This document shows positions 49,971-60,906 of a stretch of 64,000 nt of DNA, one piece after another. Below the pieces are notes generated by a model. That model ran no database searches. It had not been told where the DNA came from and saw only the letters and a program-made list of their open reading frames with translations. Position 1 is the stretch's first letter, and the number at the start of each line of letters is the position of its first letter. A program made the translations under genes and the position numbers. Origin of the DNA: Auanema rhodensis. Lineage: Eukaryota > Nematoda > Chromadorea > Rhabditida > Rhabditidae. The DNA lies in NCBI GenBank assembly GCA_964057225.1, contig OZ059899.1, forward strand, positions 19,848,501 to 19,912,500. Reading direction: 5' to 3'.

Positions 49971-52088
49971 CATTTTAAAGAGTCATACGAATCAATATGT
50001 GAGATCCAAAATAGGTATCTTGAATTATGGAGATCAATTTTACAAATTGAACCAACAATAGCTATGCGTACAATACTGGGAAGAGAAGATATAGCCGCAA
50101 GATTTGTAGGCAGCGAGATATTACACATACATGTTTGCCCGGTAGTATTACAAAAGACTATATATCACAATCACACTGTGAATGACACATGTTATCTCGA
50201 AACTCCAGTATTAACACAAGAAGGACAATTACTGTTTGCCGCACCAGGATCGAAAGACCTATTACCTCATGGTAAAGAAATTAACTGTGATCACGTACCA
50301 ACAGACGTATGGTCAACAGACGGTGAATGGAAAGGAATTAATGGTACTGTAGACGTCAGTCTCATATCCATGTGGGACGGACTTCATCATGAAAAGATCA
50401 CGCCACTAAAATTCACCGGAGCACACTTATACACCAACTTATCATCTCGAGTGTACTCAATGACAACAGCCATTGCTTATGGTGCTAGTTTAGCATCGAT
50501 TCGTCAAAATCACGTGCTTCACACAATTCATCATGATCCAAAAATATCATCAGCATTCAGCATATTGAAGAAAAGTAGTGATTACATCTCCAAAGCCAAT
50601 GAATTCACCAAAAGTACATGGAATTCTTTTGTCGATACAATAGCAGGAACGATTGAACGAACACTCATCACTATTGGAGCAATTACAATTATTGTAGTTA
50701 TACTGATCGTACTAGCCTTTGTTGCGAAAATATATTTCTTCAAACCAATAGGCATGCAAGTCATGCATATCGAACTCCGAGATCAAACCAACGATCTTCC
50801 CACATATGAAGAAACATTAGAGCTAGTAAGTCAACCTGATCAGCCAATACCAAGGAACATAATGAAACAGTACTATCCATCGTTTCTCACTTTAGTTCCA
50901 CTAGCTATGCCCATAGTTTATTCAGTTTCCAATCGCAAAGACCAAACTCTACCACTGCTATTGATGACTGTTAACGATAGACTAATCCTAACTCTTTGGG
51001 ATTCAGGATCATCGATTAGTTATATCAGACTCTCGACATTACATTACTTAACTTTGAATGATTTTGTAAAAAAGGATAAATCAGTTGCAACGACAGCAAA
51101 CGGATCAGCATTTCGATTTCTGGGAACAATTGATTTAACCGTAGAAATCGCTGGATATGAAATAGATCATACATTCTTCATTTCAAGAGATGAAGACTGT
51201 CCATCACCAGCATTAATTGGATTAGATTTTATGAAAACACTCGACCGTCAAAATATCGGTATGAAACTTCGACCATTCAAACAAACGTTAGAAATCGGAA
51301 ACCGCGTAGTACCGTTAGCCAATGGAAATAACGGGAATATTAGAAAAACATCATTTGTCATTAATTTGATAAACTTAAATCCACAATGTATCTTTCCTCA
51401 TCAGACCTGTAGAATACCAGTAAGGTTAGCTGAACCCATATCACACAACGAAGTCGCCATGCTACAACCCGATGAAGAAAAGACGATATCTACCACCTAC
51501 GAAACAGCATTTCGAGACGTCAATTCAATTACCATGACATTCAAAAACAACACTGATCATCCTATAGATCTATCACCCGGAAACATTATTGACAAAGCAA
51601 AAATAGGCGTACTGCCACAATACGAGATCTTTACGACCGAACACAACCCAGACTATATACCACCTGAAGCGGATTGGGAAAATAAATTACCTCATTTCCC
51701 TCAGGACTTTATGAACGATCTTGATTTAAAAGACGCCGACCTAACTAAAGAACAAAAAGATCTTCTTCAGCTTTGTATTCTCCGTAATAGAGATGCATTT
51801 TTAAATGAGGATAAACAAATAGGACTATTTAAAGGACCTGTAGAGCATTCAATACCTCTAAGAACAGATATGGACATGCCTAGACCGCGTATAACGCGTA
51901 TCCCTATAGGCAAACAAGAAGAAGTCGAAAGACAGGTACAGGAGATGCTGAAGCAAAATATAATTGAACCATCCACATCTCTTTTCAATAGTCCTGTAGT
52001 TTTAGTCAAAAAAAGAGATGAAACATTCCGTTTCGTAACCGATTTCCGTGCTCTAAATAACTCGCAAGCAAACGTACATCATACCTAA
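49971..52088 (+). CDS. pol: Envelope-like C-terminal domain with transmembrane helix, fused to aspartic protease and start of reverse transcriptase
   Basis: The frame is open from the TAA at 49968 to 52088; the first ATG is at 50064. The first about 200 residues after that ATG carry Cys and sequons (NHT, NDT, NGT, NLS) and look extracellular. A 22-residue transmembrane helix (50661-50726) follows, then a cytoplasmic-type tail containing LPTYEE (50796-50813), which resembles a late-domain or WW-binding motif. In the same frame comes a retropepsin with WDSGSS (catalytic Asp 51000-51002) and ALIGLDF about 75 residues later. A linker leads to the first part of the Gypsy RT (VVLVKKRDETFRFVTDFRALN). 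The frame is then lost by a single-base shift near 52040-52065 and ends at 52086. No stop separates glycoprotein from protease, so the order is envelope-like then pro then pol. Confidence 0.85.
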   Translation, partial: HFKESYESICEIQNRYLELWRSILQIEPTIAMRTILGREDIAARFVGSEILHIHVCPVVLQKTIYHNHTVNDTCYLETPVLTQEGQLLFAAPGSKDLLPHGKEINCDHVPTDVWSTDGEWKGINGTVDVSLISMWDGLHHEKITPLKFTGAHLYTNLSSRVYSMTTAIAYGASLASIRQNHVLHTIHHDPKISSAFSILKKSSDYISKANEFTKSTWNSFVDTIAGTIERTLITIGAITIIVVILIVLAFVAKIYFFKPIGMQVMHIELRDQTNDLPTYEETLELVSQPDQPIPRNIMKQYYPSFLTLVPLAMPIVYSVSNRKDQTLPLLLMTVNDRLILTLWDSGSSISYIRLSTLHYLTLNDFVKKDKSVATTANGSAFRFLGTIDLTVEIAGYEIDHTFFISRDEDCPSPALIGLDFMKTLDRQNIGMKLRPFKQTLEIGNRVVPLANGNNGNIRKTSFVINLINLNPQCIFPHQTCRIPVRLAEPISHNEVAMLQPDEEKTISTTYETAFRDVNSITMTFKNNTDHPIDLSPGNIIDKAKIGVLPQYEIFTTEHNPDYIPPEADWENKLPHFPQDFMNDLDLKDADLTKEQKDLLQLCILRNRDAFLNEDKQIGLFKGPVEHSIPLRTDMDMPRPRITRIPIGKQEEVERQVQEMLKQNIIEPSTSLFNSPVVLVKKRDETFRFVTDFRALNNSQANVHHT
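50661..50726 (+). other. Transmembrane helix of the envelope-like region
   Basis: An uninterrupted run of about 22 hydrophobic residues (Ile/Val/Leu/Ala) lies between IERT and a Lys-containing KIYFFKP segment. It fits a single-pass anchor with the downstream protease on the cytoplasmic side. Confidence 0.85.
50940..51260 (+). other. Aspartic protease (retropepsin) domain
   Basis: WDSGSS holds the catalytic Asp-Ser-Gly at 51000-51008. The downstream ALIGLDFMK corresponds to the family's conserved (I/L)(I/L)G-x-(D/N)(F/W) motif. Like other retropepsins it would act as a dimer to cleave the polyprotein. Domain ends are approximate. Confidence 0.85.
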
Positions 52089-52107
52089 CATCTCTGACAT
52101 TGTCGAT

Positions 52108-54636
52108 ATGGCAGCCGGATCACAATATTTTTCTAACTTTGATTTAGTATCCGGATTCTTCCAAATAGCATTAAAGAAATCAGATCGACCATTAACAGCA
52201 TTTACAACAAACACCGGTACTTATCAATATAGAAGGATGCCTATGGGGTTATGTGGAGCGCCACATACCTTTCAAACAGCAGTACGATACCTTCAAAGCC
52301 GATGTAAATGCCGACTCTTTGTTTATTTGGATGATCTACTCGTTATATCAGACACTGCAGAACAACATCTTGACGATATAGCTGAGATTCTCAGAGAAGT
52401 AAAGAAATTAGGCATGAAAATAAAACTCAAGAAATGCGCTTTTGCAAGACCTGAAGTAAAATTTCTTGGTTTAATTGTCGGAAGAGATGGGGTCAAACCA
52501 GATCCACAGAAAGTCTCCGCCATTCAAGACTATCCTGCTCCAAAGTCACCTACAGTAGTAAGAGCATTTTTGGGAATGGTAGGATTCTTTCGGAAATTTA
52601 TTAAGGATTTTGCACACATCGCAAGCCCTTTATACGACCTTACAAAACTTGATGTGGAATTTCAATGGAATGACAAAAGTCAACCAGCTGTTGATACACT
52701 AAAAAGAAAATTGATCCAAGCACCGGTCTTAAAACCACCAAGATCAGACCGTATGTTCATTATAGAAAGTGACGGTAGTAATATCGCAGTGGGAGCAGTG
52801 TTATTACAACCTGAAGATCCCAATGAACCACTCAAAAACTTACATCCAATTGCATTTGCAAGCCGTAAACTTGTAAAAGCAGAACGTAACTATGCTCCTA
52901 TTGAAATAGAAGCGTTAGGACTCGTATACGCTTTAGCTCAGTTTCGAACATATATACTTGGATCACATACAATCTGTATCACAGACCATCGACCATTAAC
53001 AAGCTTATTGACTCGTAGAGACCTTTTTGGAAGACTAGCAAAATTTCAATTAGTCATACAGGAATACGATATCGAGATAAGATACCGAGAAGGCAGACTA
53101 AACAAAGTCTGTGATGCTCTCTCACGATACATTGGAGATGAAGCAAACGATCCTAAACCGGAAAAGAAAAAGAAAACAAAAGAAATTCCGAAAGCTCAAA
53201 TTAATTTCGTTAATGTACCTGACATTAGAGCAATTCAAGAGGATACACCTTGGATAAAGAGAACTATCGCCGAAATAGAATACAGAACGAAAAAGAACAT
53301 GCTTTCTAATGATCGTTATTGTGTTATTGACAACATGTTATACACAAAACCAAGCAGAAAACGACCACACCCAGCTTTGATTTTACCAAGGAAAAGCGAA
53401 CTTATCAACAAGGTTATCGAAGAATTTCACGAAGACCCAGCAATTGGAGCACATCAAGGAATTAACAAAACTAAAGAAGCCATACTACGAAGATTCTGCT
53501 GGACAAATATGCAAACGGACATAGCAATTTTTGTGAAACAATGCGTTAAATGCGCACAAAGGAAGAAAGATCCTCACGCTGTGACCGTTCAGCCTATGGG
53601 TCAATTTGAAATACCATCAAAACCATTTGAGAGAATACATATGGATATTATGGGACCATTCCCTACTTCAAAAAGAAACAACAATTATGTCCTAACAATA
53701 CAAGATTCATTCTCCAAATGGGCGACAACCATCGCTATACCAACAATTGTCACCGATGTCATCATTGATAGATTCCTCAGGAATTTCGTATATATTTTTG
53801 GACCACCAAATCGTTTAATAACCGATCGTGGATCTAATTTTGTATCAAAGAAATTTGAAGAAATGTGTGAAAAACTTGGCATTAAACACGAGCCAACACT
53901 CCCTCATCAGAAAAACTCTAATGGACAAGTCGAAAGACTACACAGAACGCTAGAAGAAAGATTAACACACTATCTCAACCAAGACGTAACTGATTGGGAC
54001 ATGTATTTACCAAAAATTACTTTTGCGTTAAATACAATAACACACGCAACCACAGGAATCTCTCCATACATAGCATTATTCGGAAAAGAAAGTCGTATGA
54101 GATTAGACAAAGAATTATTCCCCGAGACATTACAACCAGAGATCTTGGAAGAAATTGAGAATACCGAATATATCAGAGGAGAAAGAAGAACCATCATTCA
54201 AGAAAATCTTGCAAAACATCAAGAAACCGCGAAGAGAAAACATGATGGACGACAACGAATAGAAGAAAGAGATATCCGAAAAGGAGACCAAGTTATGTTA
54301 GCAATTAAAGCGCATAAACCAGGTCAAAAGCTTCGCAAATCATATGATGGACCATTTGAAGTCATCAACGTTGAAGGAAACATGGTACAACTCAAGAATC
54401 CATTTGGAAAAATTCAAGACGTACACAAAGACAATCTCAAACTTTTTGAACGCAAAATGGAGCATACAATCGCTCAAAACACGCGATCAAATACAACGAT
54501 TTATGACACGGACGACGACAGCGATATTGAGATCATAAAAGTCATAAATGGTAACGATAACTATGACTCTAGTGAAGAAACAGAACCAGAAGACCCATCG
54601 GACCAAAATTGGCTACCACCAAGAAGAAGACGATGA
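52108..54636 (+). CDS. pol: Gypsy Pol, C-terminal part: reverse transcriptase, RNase H, integrase
   Basis: The frame has 842 codons and holds most of pol after the frame change near 52.05 kb; it is open a little upstream of this ATG, which is not a natural start. RT: FDLVSGFFQI, then FVYLDD with the catalytic YLDD at 52324-52335. RNase H: ESDGS (Asp 52771), the Glu in EIEAL, TDHRPL and CDALSR. Integrase: an HHCC-like zinc region around residues 440-485 (CVKC near its end), then Asp at 53644 (MDIMG), Asp at 53824 (TDRGSNF) and Glu at 53932 (QVERLHRTL), a DD(35)E core. A GPY/F-type module follows (YDGPFEVI and VHKDNLKLF). The tail is acidic and ends PPRRRR. All visible catalytic residues are present. 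Pol would copy element RNA to DNA and integrate it. No gene follows it, so no 3' env exists. Confidence 0.93.
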   Translation: MAAGSQYFSNFDLVSGFFQIALKKSDRPLTAFTTNTGTYQYRRMPMGLCGAPHTFQTAVRYLQSRCKCRLFVYLDDLLVISDTAEQHLDDIAEILREVKKLGMKIKLKKCAFARPEVKFLGLIVGRDGVKPDPQKVSAIQDYPAPKSPTVVRAFLGMVGFFRKFIKDFAHIASPLYDLTKLDVEFQWNDKSQPAVDTLKRKLIQAPVLKPPRSDRMFIIESDGSNIAVGAVLLQPEDPNEPLKNLHPIAFASRKLVKAERNYAPIEIEALGLVYALAQFRTYILGSHTICITDHRPLTSLLTRRDLFGRLAKFQLVIQEYDIEIRYREGRLNKVCDALSRYIGDEANDPKPEKKKKTKEIPKAQINFVNVPDIRAIQEDTPWIKRTIAEIEYRTKKNMLSNDRYCVIDNMLYTKPSRKRPHPALILPRKSELINKVIEEFHEDPAIGAHQGINKTKEAILRRFCWTNMQTDIAIFVKQCVKCAQRKKDPHAVTVQPMGQFEIPSKPFERIHMDIMGPFPTSKRNNNYVLTIQDSFSKWATTIAIPTIVTDVIIDRFLRNFVYIFGPPNRLITDRGSNFVSKKFEEMCEKLGIKHEPTLPHQKNSNGQVERLHRTLEERLTHYLNQDVTDWDMYLPKITFALNTITHATTGISPYIALFGKESRMRLDKELFPETLQPEILEEIENTEYIRGERRTIIQENLAKHQETAKRKHDGRQRIEERDIRKGDQVMLAIKAHKPGQKLRKSYDGPFEVINVEGNMVQLKNPFGKIQDVHKDNLKLFERKMEHTIAQNTRSNTTIYDTDDDSDIEIIKVINGNDNYDSSEETEPEDPSDQNWLPPRRRR

Positions 54637-55333
54637 AAGAAATAATTTCGAGATTGATAAAATTATTGTAAAACTTTGTATCAACTCTCTTTTAAAAAAC
54701 CAGAGCTATTAATATTATTATATCATTGAAAAACTTGAGTAAGACGAGATGTAAGCTAGTAATGAAAAAGAATTTCAGTTTCAAAGCATATATGATTATA
54801 AAACTTCATCAATTTCAAATAATTTCCCGTAAATAAAGAAGAAATGAAAGATAAGAGACATTATATTGCATATTCATCTGAGCAACAGTCCTTATCAAGT
54901 AGTTAATGATTCAATTCCGGAAATTATATGGGATTTAGTTTAATTTTTTTTATTATTACAATTCGCTTTGAATACGCTGAAGAAACATGCTAGCTCCATC
55001 GATAATATAGCATGACTCTCGTTTCTCTATACTCAAACAAGTTAGACATGCAGCGTCGTGCCTAAAAAGCTATTTTGCGCACTCTCGCTGACAAAATATA
55101 GCCCTGGTATTCTAAAAGATTGTTTTATTCCTTAATATTCATGTATTTTCAAATAATTTTTATTAAATTCTTTTCAGATAATATTGTTTAACATTATATT
55201 GTAATTTATCTTTACTATTTTTATGTTAACATTGTAATTTTTATTTTTTTAAAACTAAACCTTCTGCTACGATTGAAACAAGCCACATACTTTGCTATTC
55301 GCGAGGACGCGACATAAACTCGAAAAAATGGCA
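54637..55333 (+). other. 3' non-coding region of the retrotransposon
   Basis: About 700 bp of very AT-rich sequence lie between the pol stop and the right LTR. No open frame or RNA gene is recognisable. In other env-bearing Gypsy elements env lies here; it is absent. Confidence 0.8.
55322..55331 (+). other. Candidate polypurine tract
   Basis: GAAAAAATGG, purine apart from one T, ends 2 bp before the right LTR. This is the expected place for the plus-strand primer. The tract is short and interrupted, so the call is tentative. Confidence 0.5.
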
Positions 55334-55670
55334 CGTTCCATTCGGAAATCAATACGTAGCAGGCGGGTTAGAATCAGACGACATGAGGCTGAGAGAGGAC
55401 GACACGCCCTTCATATGGAACACAGACTTCAGCTTTGCCTTATGGAATGACTATGGATGGTTGGTCTTCCTTTCTTAGCTCTCTTTCACTTTATATCTTT
55501 ATGTAGACTTATATAACTTATTGTAATCATGTAGACAAAATAAACCTTTCTTTCTCGAGTCTTATGTTTACCCATTATGCTCTTTATCTACCGCTACATC
55601 TGGAATACTATCACACTCATCTTGTAGGCTTTATTGGTCTATAGGATCGACGTGAGAGCATAACGGAACG
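55334..55670 (+). repeat. 3' LTR (337 bp)
   Basis: It matches 43086-43422 with no difference seen by eye and has the same CGTTCC and GGAACG termini. The polyadenylation hexamer AATAAA is at 55539-55544. Confidence 0.95.
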
Positions 55671-55674
55671 CCAT
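55671..55674 (+). repeat. Target-site duplication, right (CCAT)
   Basis: Second copy of the CCAT that precedes the left LTR. It is followed by the rest of the interrupted satellite monomer (GTACACTCAAC...). Confidence 0.95.
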
Positions 55675-58600
55675 GTACACTCAACATTGCTTCCAAAAAC
55701 ATTTTTACAAAAATTTTTCCGAAAAATTTCGGAATAATTTCGCAAAAAGTAGATGTTTTTAGATTCCTTTTTTCAAGGCAAAGACGATGGACATTGTTAT
55801 TCAATGAAAAAATTGATTCTGCAGGGTGAAAATCGAGGATATAAGTGTGAACTTATATCAGTTGATATCTCGGTGCATTTTTAAGCTAGCGCAAATCTAA
55901 TAACACAGATCGACGCAGCTTAAAAATTCGCATCGAATGCACTATACTGCATTGAGAAACGCTTAATACAAAAGTTAGTTATGATCGTTTGAAAAAAGAT
56001 GCATTAGTGTATGTTGAGTTTCCATGTACACTCAACATTGCTTCCAAAAACATTTTTACAAAAATTTTTCCGAAAAATTTCGAAATAATTTCGCAAAAAG
56101 TAGATGTTTTTAGATTCCTTTTTTCAAGGCAAAGACGATGGACATTGTTATTCAACGAAAAAATTGATTCTGCAGGGTGAAAATCGATGATATAAGTGTG
56201 AACTTATATCAGTTGATATCTCGGTGCATTTTTAAGCTAGCGCAAATCTGATAACACAGATCGACGCAGCTTAAAAATCCGCATCGAATGCACTATACAA
56301 CATTGAGAAACGCTTAACACAAAAATTAGTTATGATCGTTTGAAAAATGATGCATTAGTGTATGTTGAGTTTCCATGTACACTCAACATTGCTTCCAAAA
56401 ACATTTTTACAAAAATTTTTCCGAAAAATTTCAAAATAATTTCGCAAAAAGTAGATGTTTTTAGATTCCTTTTTTTAAGGCAAAGACGATGGACAATGTT
56501 ATTCAACGAAAAAATTAATTCTGCAGGGTGAAAATCGAGGATATAAGTGTGAATTTATATCAGTTGATATCTCGGTGCATTTTTAAGCTAGCGCAAATCT
56601 GATAACACAGATCGACGCAGCTTAAAAATCCGCATCGAATGCACTATACTACATTGAGAAACGCTTGATACAAAAATTAGTTATGATCGTTTGAAAAAAG
56701 ATGCATTAGTGTATGTTGAGTTTCCATGTACACTCAACATTGCTTCCAAAAACATTTTGACAAAAATTTTTCCAAAAAATTTCAAAATAATTTCGCAAAA
56801 AGTAAATGTTTTTAGATTCCTTTCTCCAAGGCAAAGACGATGGACAATGTTATTCAACGAAAAAATTAATTCTGCAGGGTGAAAATCGAGGATATAAGTG
56901 TGAACTTATATCAGTTGATATCTCGGTGCATTTTTAAGCTAGCGCAAATCTGATAACACAGATCGACGCAGCTTAAAAATCCGCATCGAATGCACTATAC
57001 AACATTGAGAAACGCTTAATACAAAAATTAGTTATGATCGTTTGAAAAATGATGCATTAGTGTATGTTGAGTTTCCATGTACACTCAACATTGCTTCCAA
57101 AAACATTTTTACAAAAATTTTTCCGAAAAATTTCAAAATAATTTCGCAAAAAGTAGATGTTTTTAGATTCCTTTTTTCAAGGCAAAGACGATGGACAATG
57201 TTATTCAACGAAAAAAATTATTTCTGCAGGGTGAAAATCGAGGATATAAGTGTGAACTTATATCAGTTGATATCTCGGTGCATTTTTAAGCTAGCGCAAA
57301 TCTGATAACACAGATCGACGCAGCTTAAAAATCCGCATCGAATGCACTATACTACATTGAAAAACGCTTAATACAAAAATTAGTTATGATCGTTTGAAAA
57401 AAGATGCATTAGTGTATGTTGAGTTTCCATGTACACTCAACATTGCTTCCAAAAACATTTTGACAAAAATTTTTCCGAAAAATTTCAAAATAATTTCGCA
57501 AAAAGTAGATGTTTTTAGATTCCTTTTTTCAAGGCAAAGACGATGGACATTGTTATTCAACGAAAAAATTGATTCTGCAGGGTGAAAATCGAGGATATAA
57601 GTGTGAACTTATATCAGTTGATATCTCGGTGCATTTTTAAGCTAGCGCAAATCTGATAACACAGATCGACGCAGCTTAAAAATCCGCATCGAATGCACTA
57701 TACTACATTGAGAAACGCTTAATACAAAAATTAGTTATGATCGTTTGAAAAATGATGCATTAGTGTATGTTGAGTTTCCATGTACACTCAACATTGCTTC
57801 CAAAAACATTTTTACAAAAATTTTTCCGAAAAATTTCGAAATAATTTCGCAAAAAGTAGATGTTTTCAGATTCCTTTTTTCAAGGCAAAGACGATGGACA
57901 TTGTTATTCAACGAAAAAATTGATTCTGCAGGGTGAAAATCGAGGATATAAGTGTGAACTTATATCAGTTGATATCTCGGTGCATTTTTAAGCTAACGCA
58001 AATCTGATAACACAGCTCGACGCAGCTTAAAAATCCGCATCGAATGCACTATACAACATTGAGAAACGCTTAATACAAAAATTGGTTATAATCGTTTGAA
58101 AAATGATGCATTAGTGTATGTTGAGTTTCCATGTACACTCAACATTGCTTCCAAAAACATTTTGACAAAAATTTTTCCGAAAAATTTCGAGATAATTTCG
58201 CAAAAAGTTGATGTTTTTAGATTCCTTTTTTCAAGGCAAAGACGATGGACATTGTTATTCAACGAAAAAATTGATTCTGCAGGGTGAAAATCGAGGATAT
58301 AAGTGTGAATTTATATCAGTTGATATCTCGGTGCATTTTTAAGCTAACGCAAATCTGATAACACAGCTCGACGCAGCTTAAAAATCCGCATCGAATGCAC
58401 TATACAACATTGAGAAACGCTTAATACAAAAATTAGTTATAATCGTTTGAAAAATGATGCATTAGTGTATGTTGAGTTTCCATGTACACTCAACATTGCT
58501 TCCAAAAACATTTTGACAAAAATTTTTCCGAAAAATTTCGAGATAATTTCGCGAAAAGTTGATGTTTTTAGATTCCTTTTTTCAGGGCAAAGACGATGGA

Positions 58601-58797
58601 CATTGTTATTCAACGAAAAAATTGATTCTGCAGGGTGAAAATCGAGGATATAAGTGTGAACTTATATCAGTTGATATCTCGGTGCATTTTTAAGCTAGCG
58701 CAAATCTGATAACACAGATCGACGCAGCTTAAGAATCCGCATCGAATGCACTATACAACATTGAGAAACGCTTAATACAAAAATTAGTTATGATCGT

Positions 58798-60906
58798 TTG
58801 AAAAATGATGCATTAGTGTATGTTGAGTTTCCATGTACACTCAACATTGCTTCCAAAAACATTTTTACAAAAATTTTTCCGAAAAATTTCAAAATAATTT
58901 CGCAAAAAGTAGATGTTTTTAGATTCCTTTTTTCAAGGCAAAGACGATGGACAATGTTATTCAACGAAAAAAATTATTTCTGCAGGGTGAAAATCGAGGA
59001 TATAAGTGTGAACTTATATCAGTTGATATCTCGGTGCATTTTTAAGCTAGCGCAAATCTGATAACACAGATCGACGCAGCTTAAGAATCCGCATCGAATG
59101 CACTATACAACATTGAGAAACGCTTAATACAAAAATTAGTTATGATCGTTTGAAAAATGATGCATTAGTGTATGTTGAGTTTCCATGTACACTCAACATT
59201 GCTTCCAAAAACATTTTTACAAAAATTTTTCCGAAAAATTTCAAAATAATTTCGCAAAAAGTAGATGTTTTTAGATTCCTTTTTTCAAGGCAAAGACGAT
59301 GGACATTGTTATTCAACGAAAAAATTGATTCTGCAGGGTGAAAATCGAGGATATAAGTGTGAACTTATATCAGTTGATATCTCGGTGCATTTTTAAGCTA
59401 GCGCAAATCTGATAACACAGATCGACGCAGCTTAAGAATCCGCATCGAATGCACTATACAACATTGAGAAACGCTTAATACAAAAATTAGTTATGATCGT
59501 TTGAAAAATGATGCATTAGTGTATGTTGAGTTTCCATGTACACTCAACATTGCTTCCAAAAACATTTTTACAAAAATTTTTCCGAAAAATTTCAAAATAA
59601 TTTCGCAAAAAGTAGATGTTTTTAGATTCCTTTTTTCTAAGCAAAGACGATGGACAATGTTATTCAACGAAAAAAATTATTTCTGCAGGGTGAAAATCGA
59701 GGATATAAGTGTGAACTTATATCAGTTGATATCTCGGTGCATTTTTAAGCTAGCGCAAATCTGATAACACAGATCGACGCAGCTTAAGAATCCGCATCGA
59801 ATGCACTATACAACATTGAGAAACGCTTAATACAAAAATTAGTTATGATCGTTTGAAAAATGATGCATTAGTGTATGTTGAGTTTCCATGTACACTCAAC
59901 ATTGCTTCCAAAAACATTTTTACAAAAATTTTTCCGAAAAATTTCAAAATAATTTCGCAAAAAGTAGATGTTTTTAGATTCCTTTTTTCAAGGCAAAGAC
60001 GATGGACATTGTTATTCAATGAAAAAATTGATTCTGCAGGGTGAAAATCGAGGATATAAGTGTGAACTTATATCAGTTGATATCTCGGTGCATTTTTAAG
60101 CTAGCGCAAATCTGATAACACAGATCGACGCAGCTTAAGAATCCGCATCGAATGCACTATACAACATTGAGAAACGCTTAATACAAAAATTAGTTATGAT
60201 CGTTTGAAAAATGATGCATTAGTGTATGTTGAGTTTCCATGTACACTCAACATTGCTTCCAAAAACATTTTTACAAAAATTTTTCCGAAAAATTTCAAAA
60301 TAATTTCGCAAAAAGTAGATGTTTTTAGATTCCTTTTTTCAAGGCAAAGACGATGGACAATGTTATTCAACGAAAAAAATTATTTCTGCAGGGTGAAAAT
60401 CGAGGATATAAGTGTGAACTTATATCAGTTGATATCTCGGTGCATTTTTAAGCTAGCGCAAATCTGATAACACAGATCGACGCAGCTTAAGAATCCGCAT
60501 CGAATGCACTATACAACATTGAGAAACGCTTAATACAAAAATTAGTTATGATCGTTTGAAAAATGATGCATTAGTGTATGTTGAGTTTCCATGTACACTC
60601 AACATTGCTTCCAAAAACATTTTTACAAAAATTTTTCCGAAAAATTTCAAAATAATTTCGCAAAAAGTAGATGTTTTTAGATTCCTTTTTTCAAGGCAAA
60701 GACGATGGACATTGTTATTTAACGAAAAAATTGATTCTGCAGGGTGAAAATCGAGGATATAAGTGTGAACTTATATCAGTTGATATCTCGGTGCATTTTT
60801 AAGCTAGCGCAAATCTAATAACACAGATCGACGCAGCTTAAAAATCCGCATCGAATGCACTATACAACATTGAGAAACGCTTAACACAAAAATTAGTTAT
60901 GATCGT
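58798..60906 (+). repeat. Higher-order repeat: 2-monomer unit (703 bp), three copies
   Basis: A 352-bp monomer (extra A, ATTATTTCT, ACAATG) alternates with a 351-bp monomer (ATTGATTCT, ACATTG). Unit starts are 58798, 59501 and 60204. CTTAAGAATCC is found in nearly all six monomers and marks the block as one recent amplification. The first monomer type also occurs at 57042. Confidence 0.87.

Larger units (their letters stand above)
43086..55670 (+). mobile_element. Ty3/Gypsy-type LTR retrotransposon with an envelope-like module between gag and pol (defective copy)
   Basis: The element is 12,585 bp, flanked by CCAT target duplications and bounded by two 337-bp LTRs that look identical. Internal order is primer-binding site, long leader, gag, signal-peptide-like segment and glycoprotein-like region, transmembrane helix, aspartic protease, reverse transcriptase, RNase H, integrase with GPY/F module, then a 3' non-coding stretch and short purine tract. 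Protease before RT, and integrase after RNase H with a GPY/F module, place it in Ty3/Gypsy rather than Copia or BEL. This copy cannot make the full set of proteins: gag has no in-frame ATG at its start, a partial duplication truncates gag, and the downstream frame is interrupted by two frame changes and one stop. An assembly artefact could account for some of these. Matching LTRs indicate recent insertion. Confidence 0.95.
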
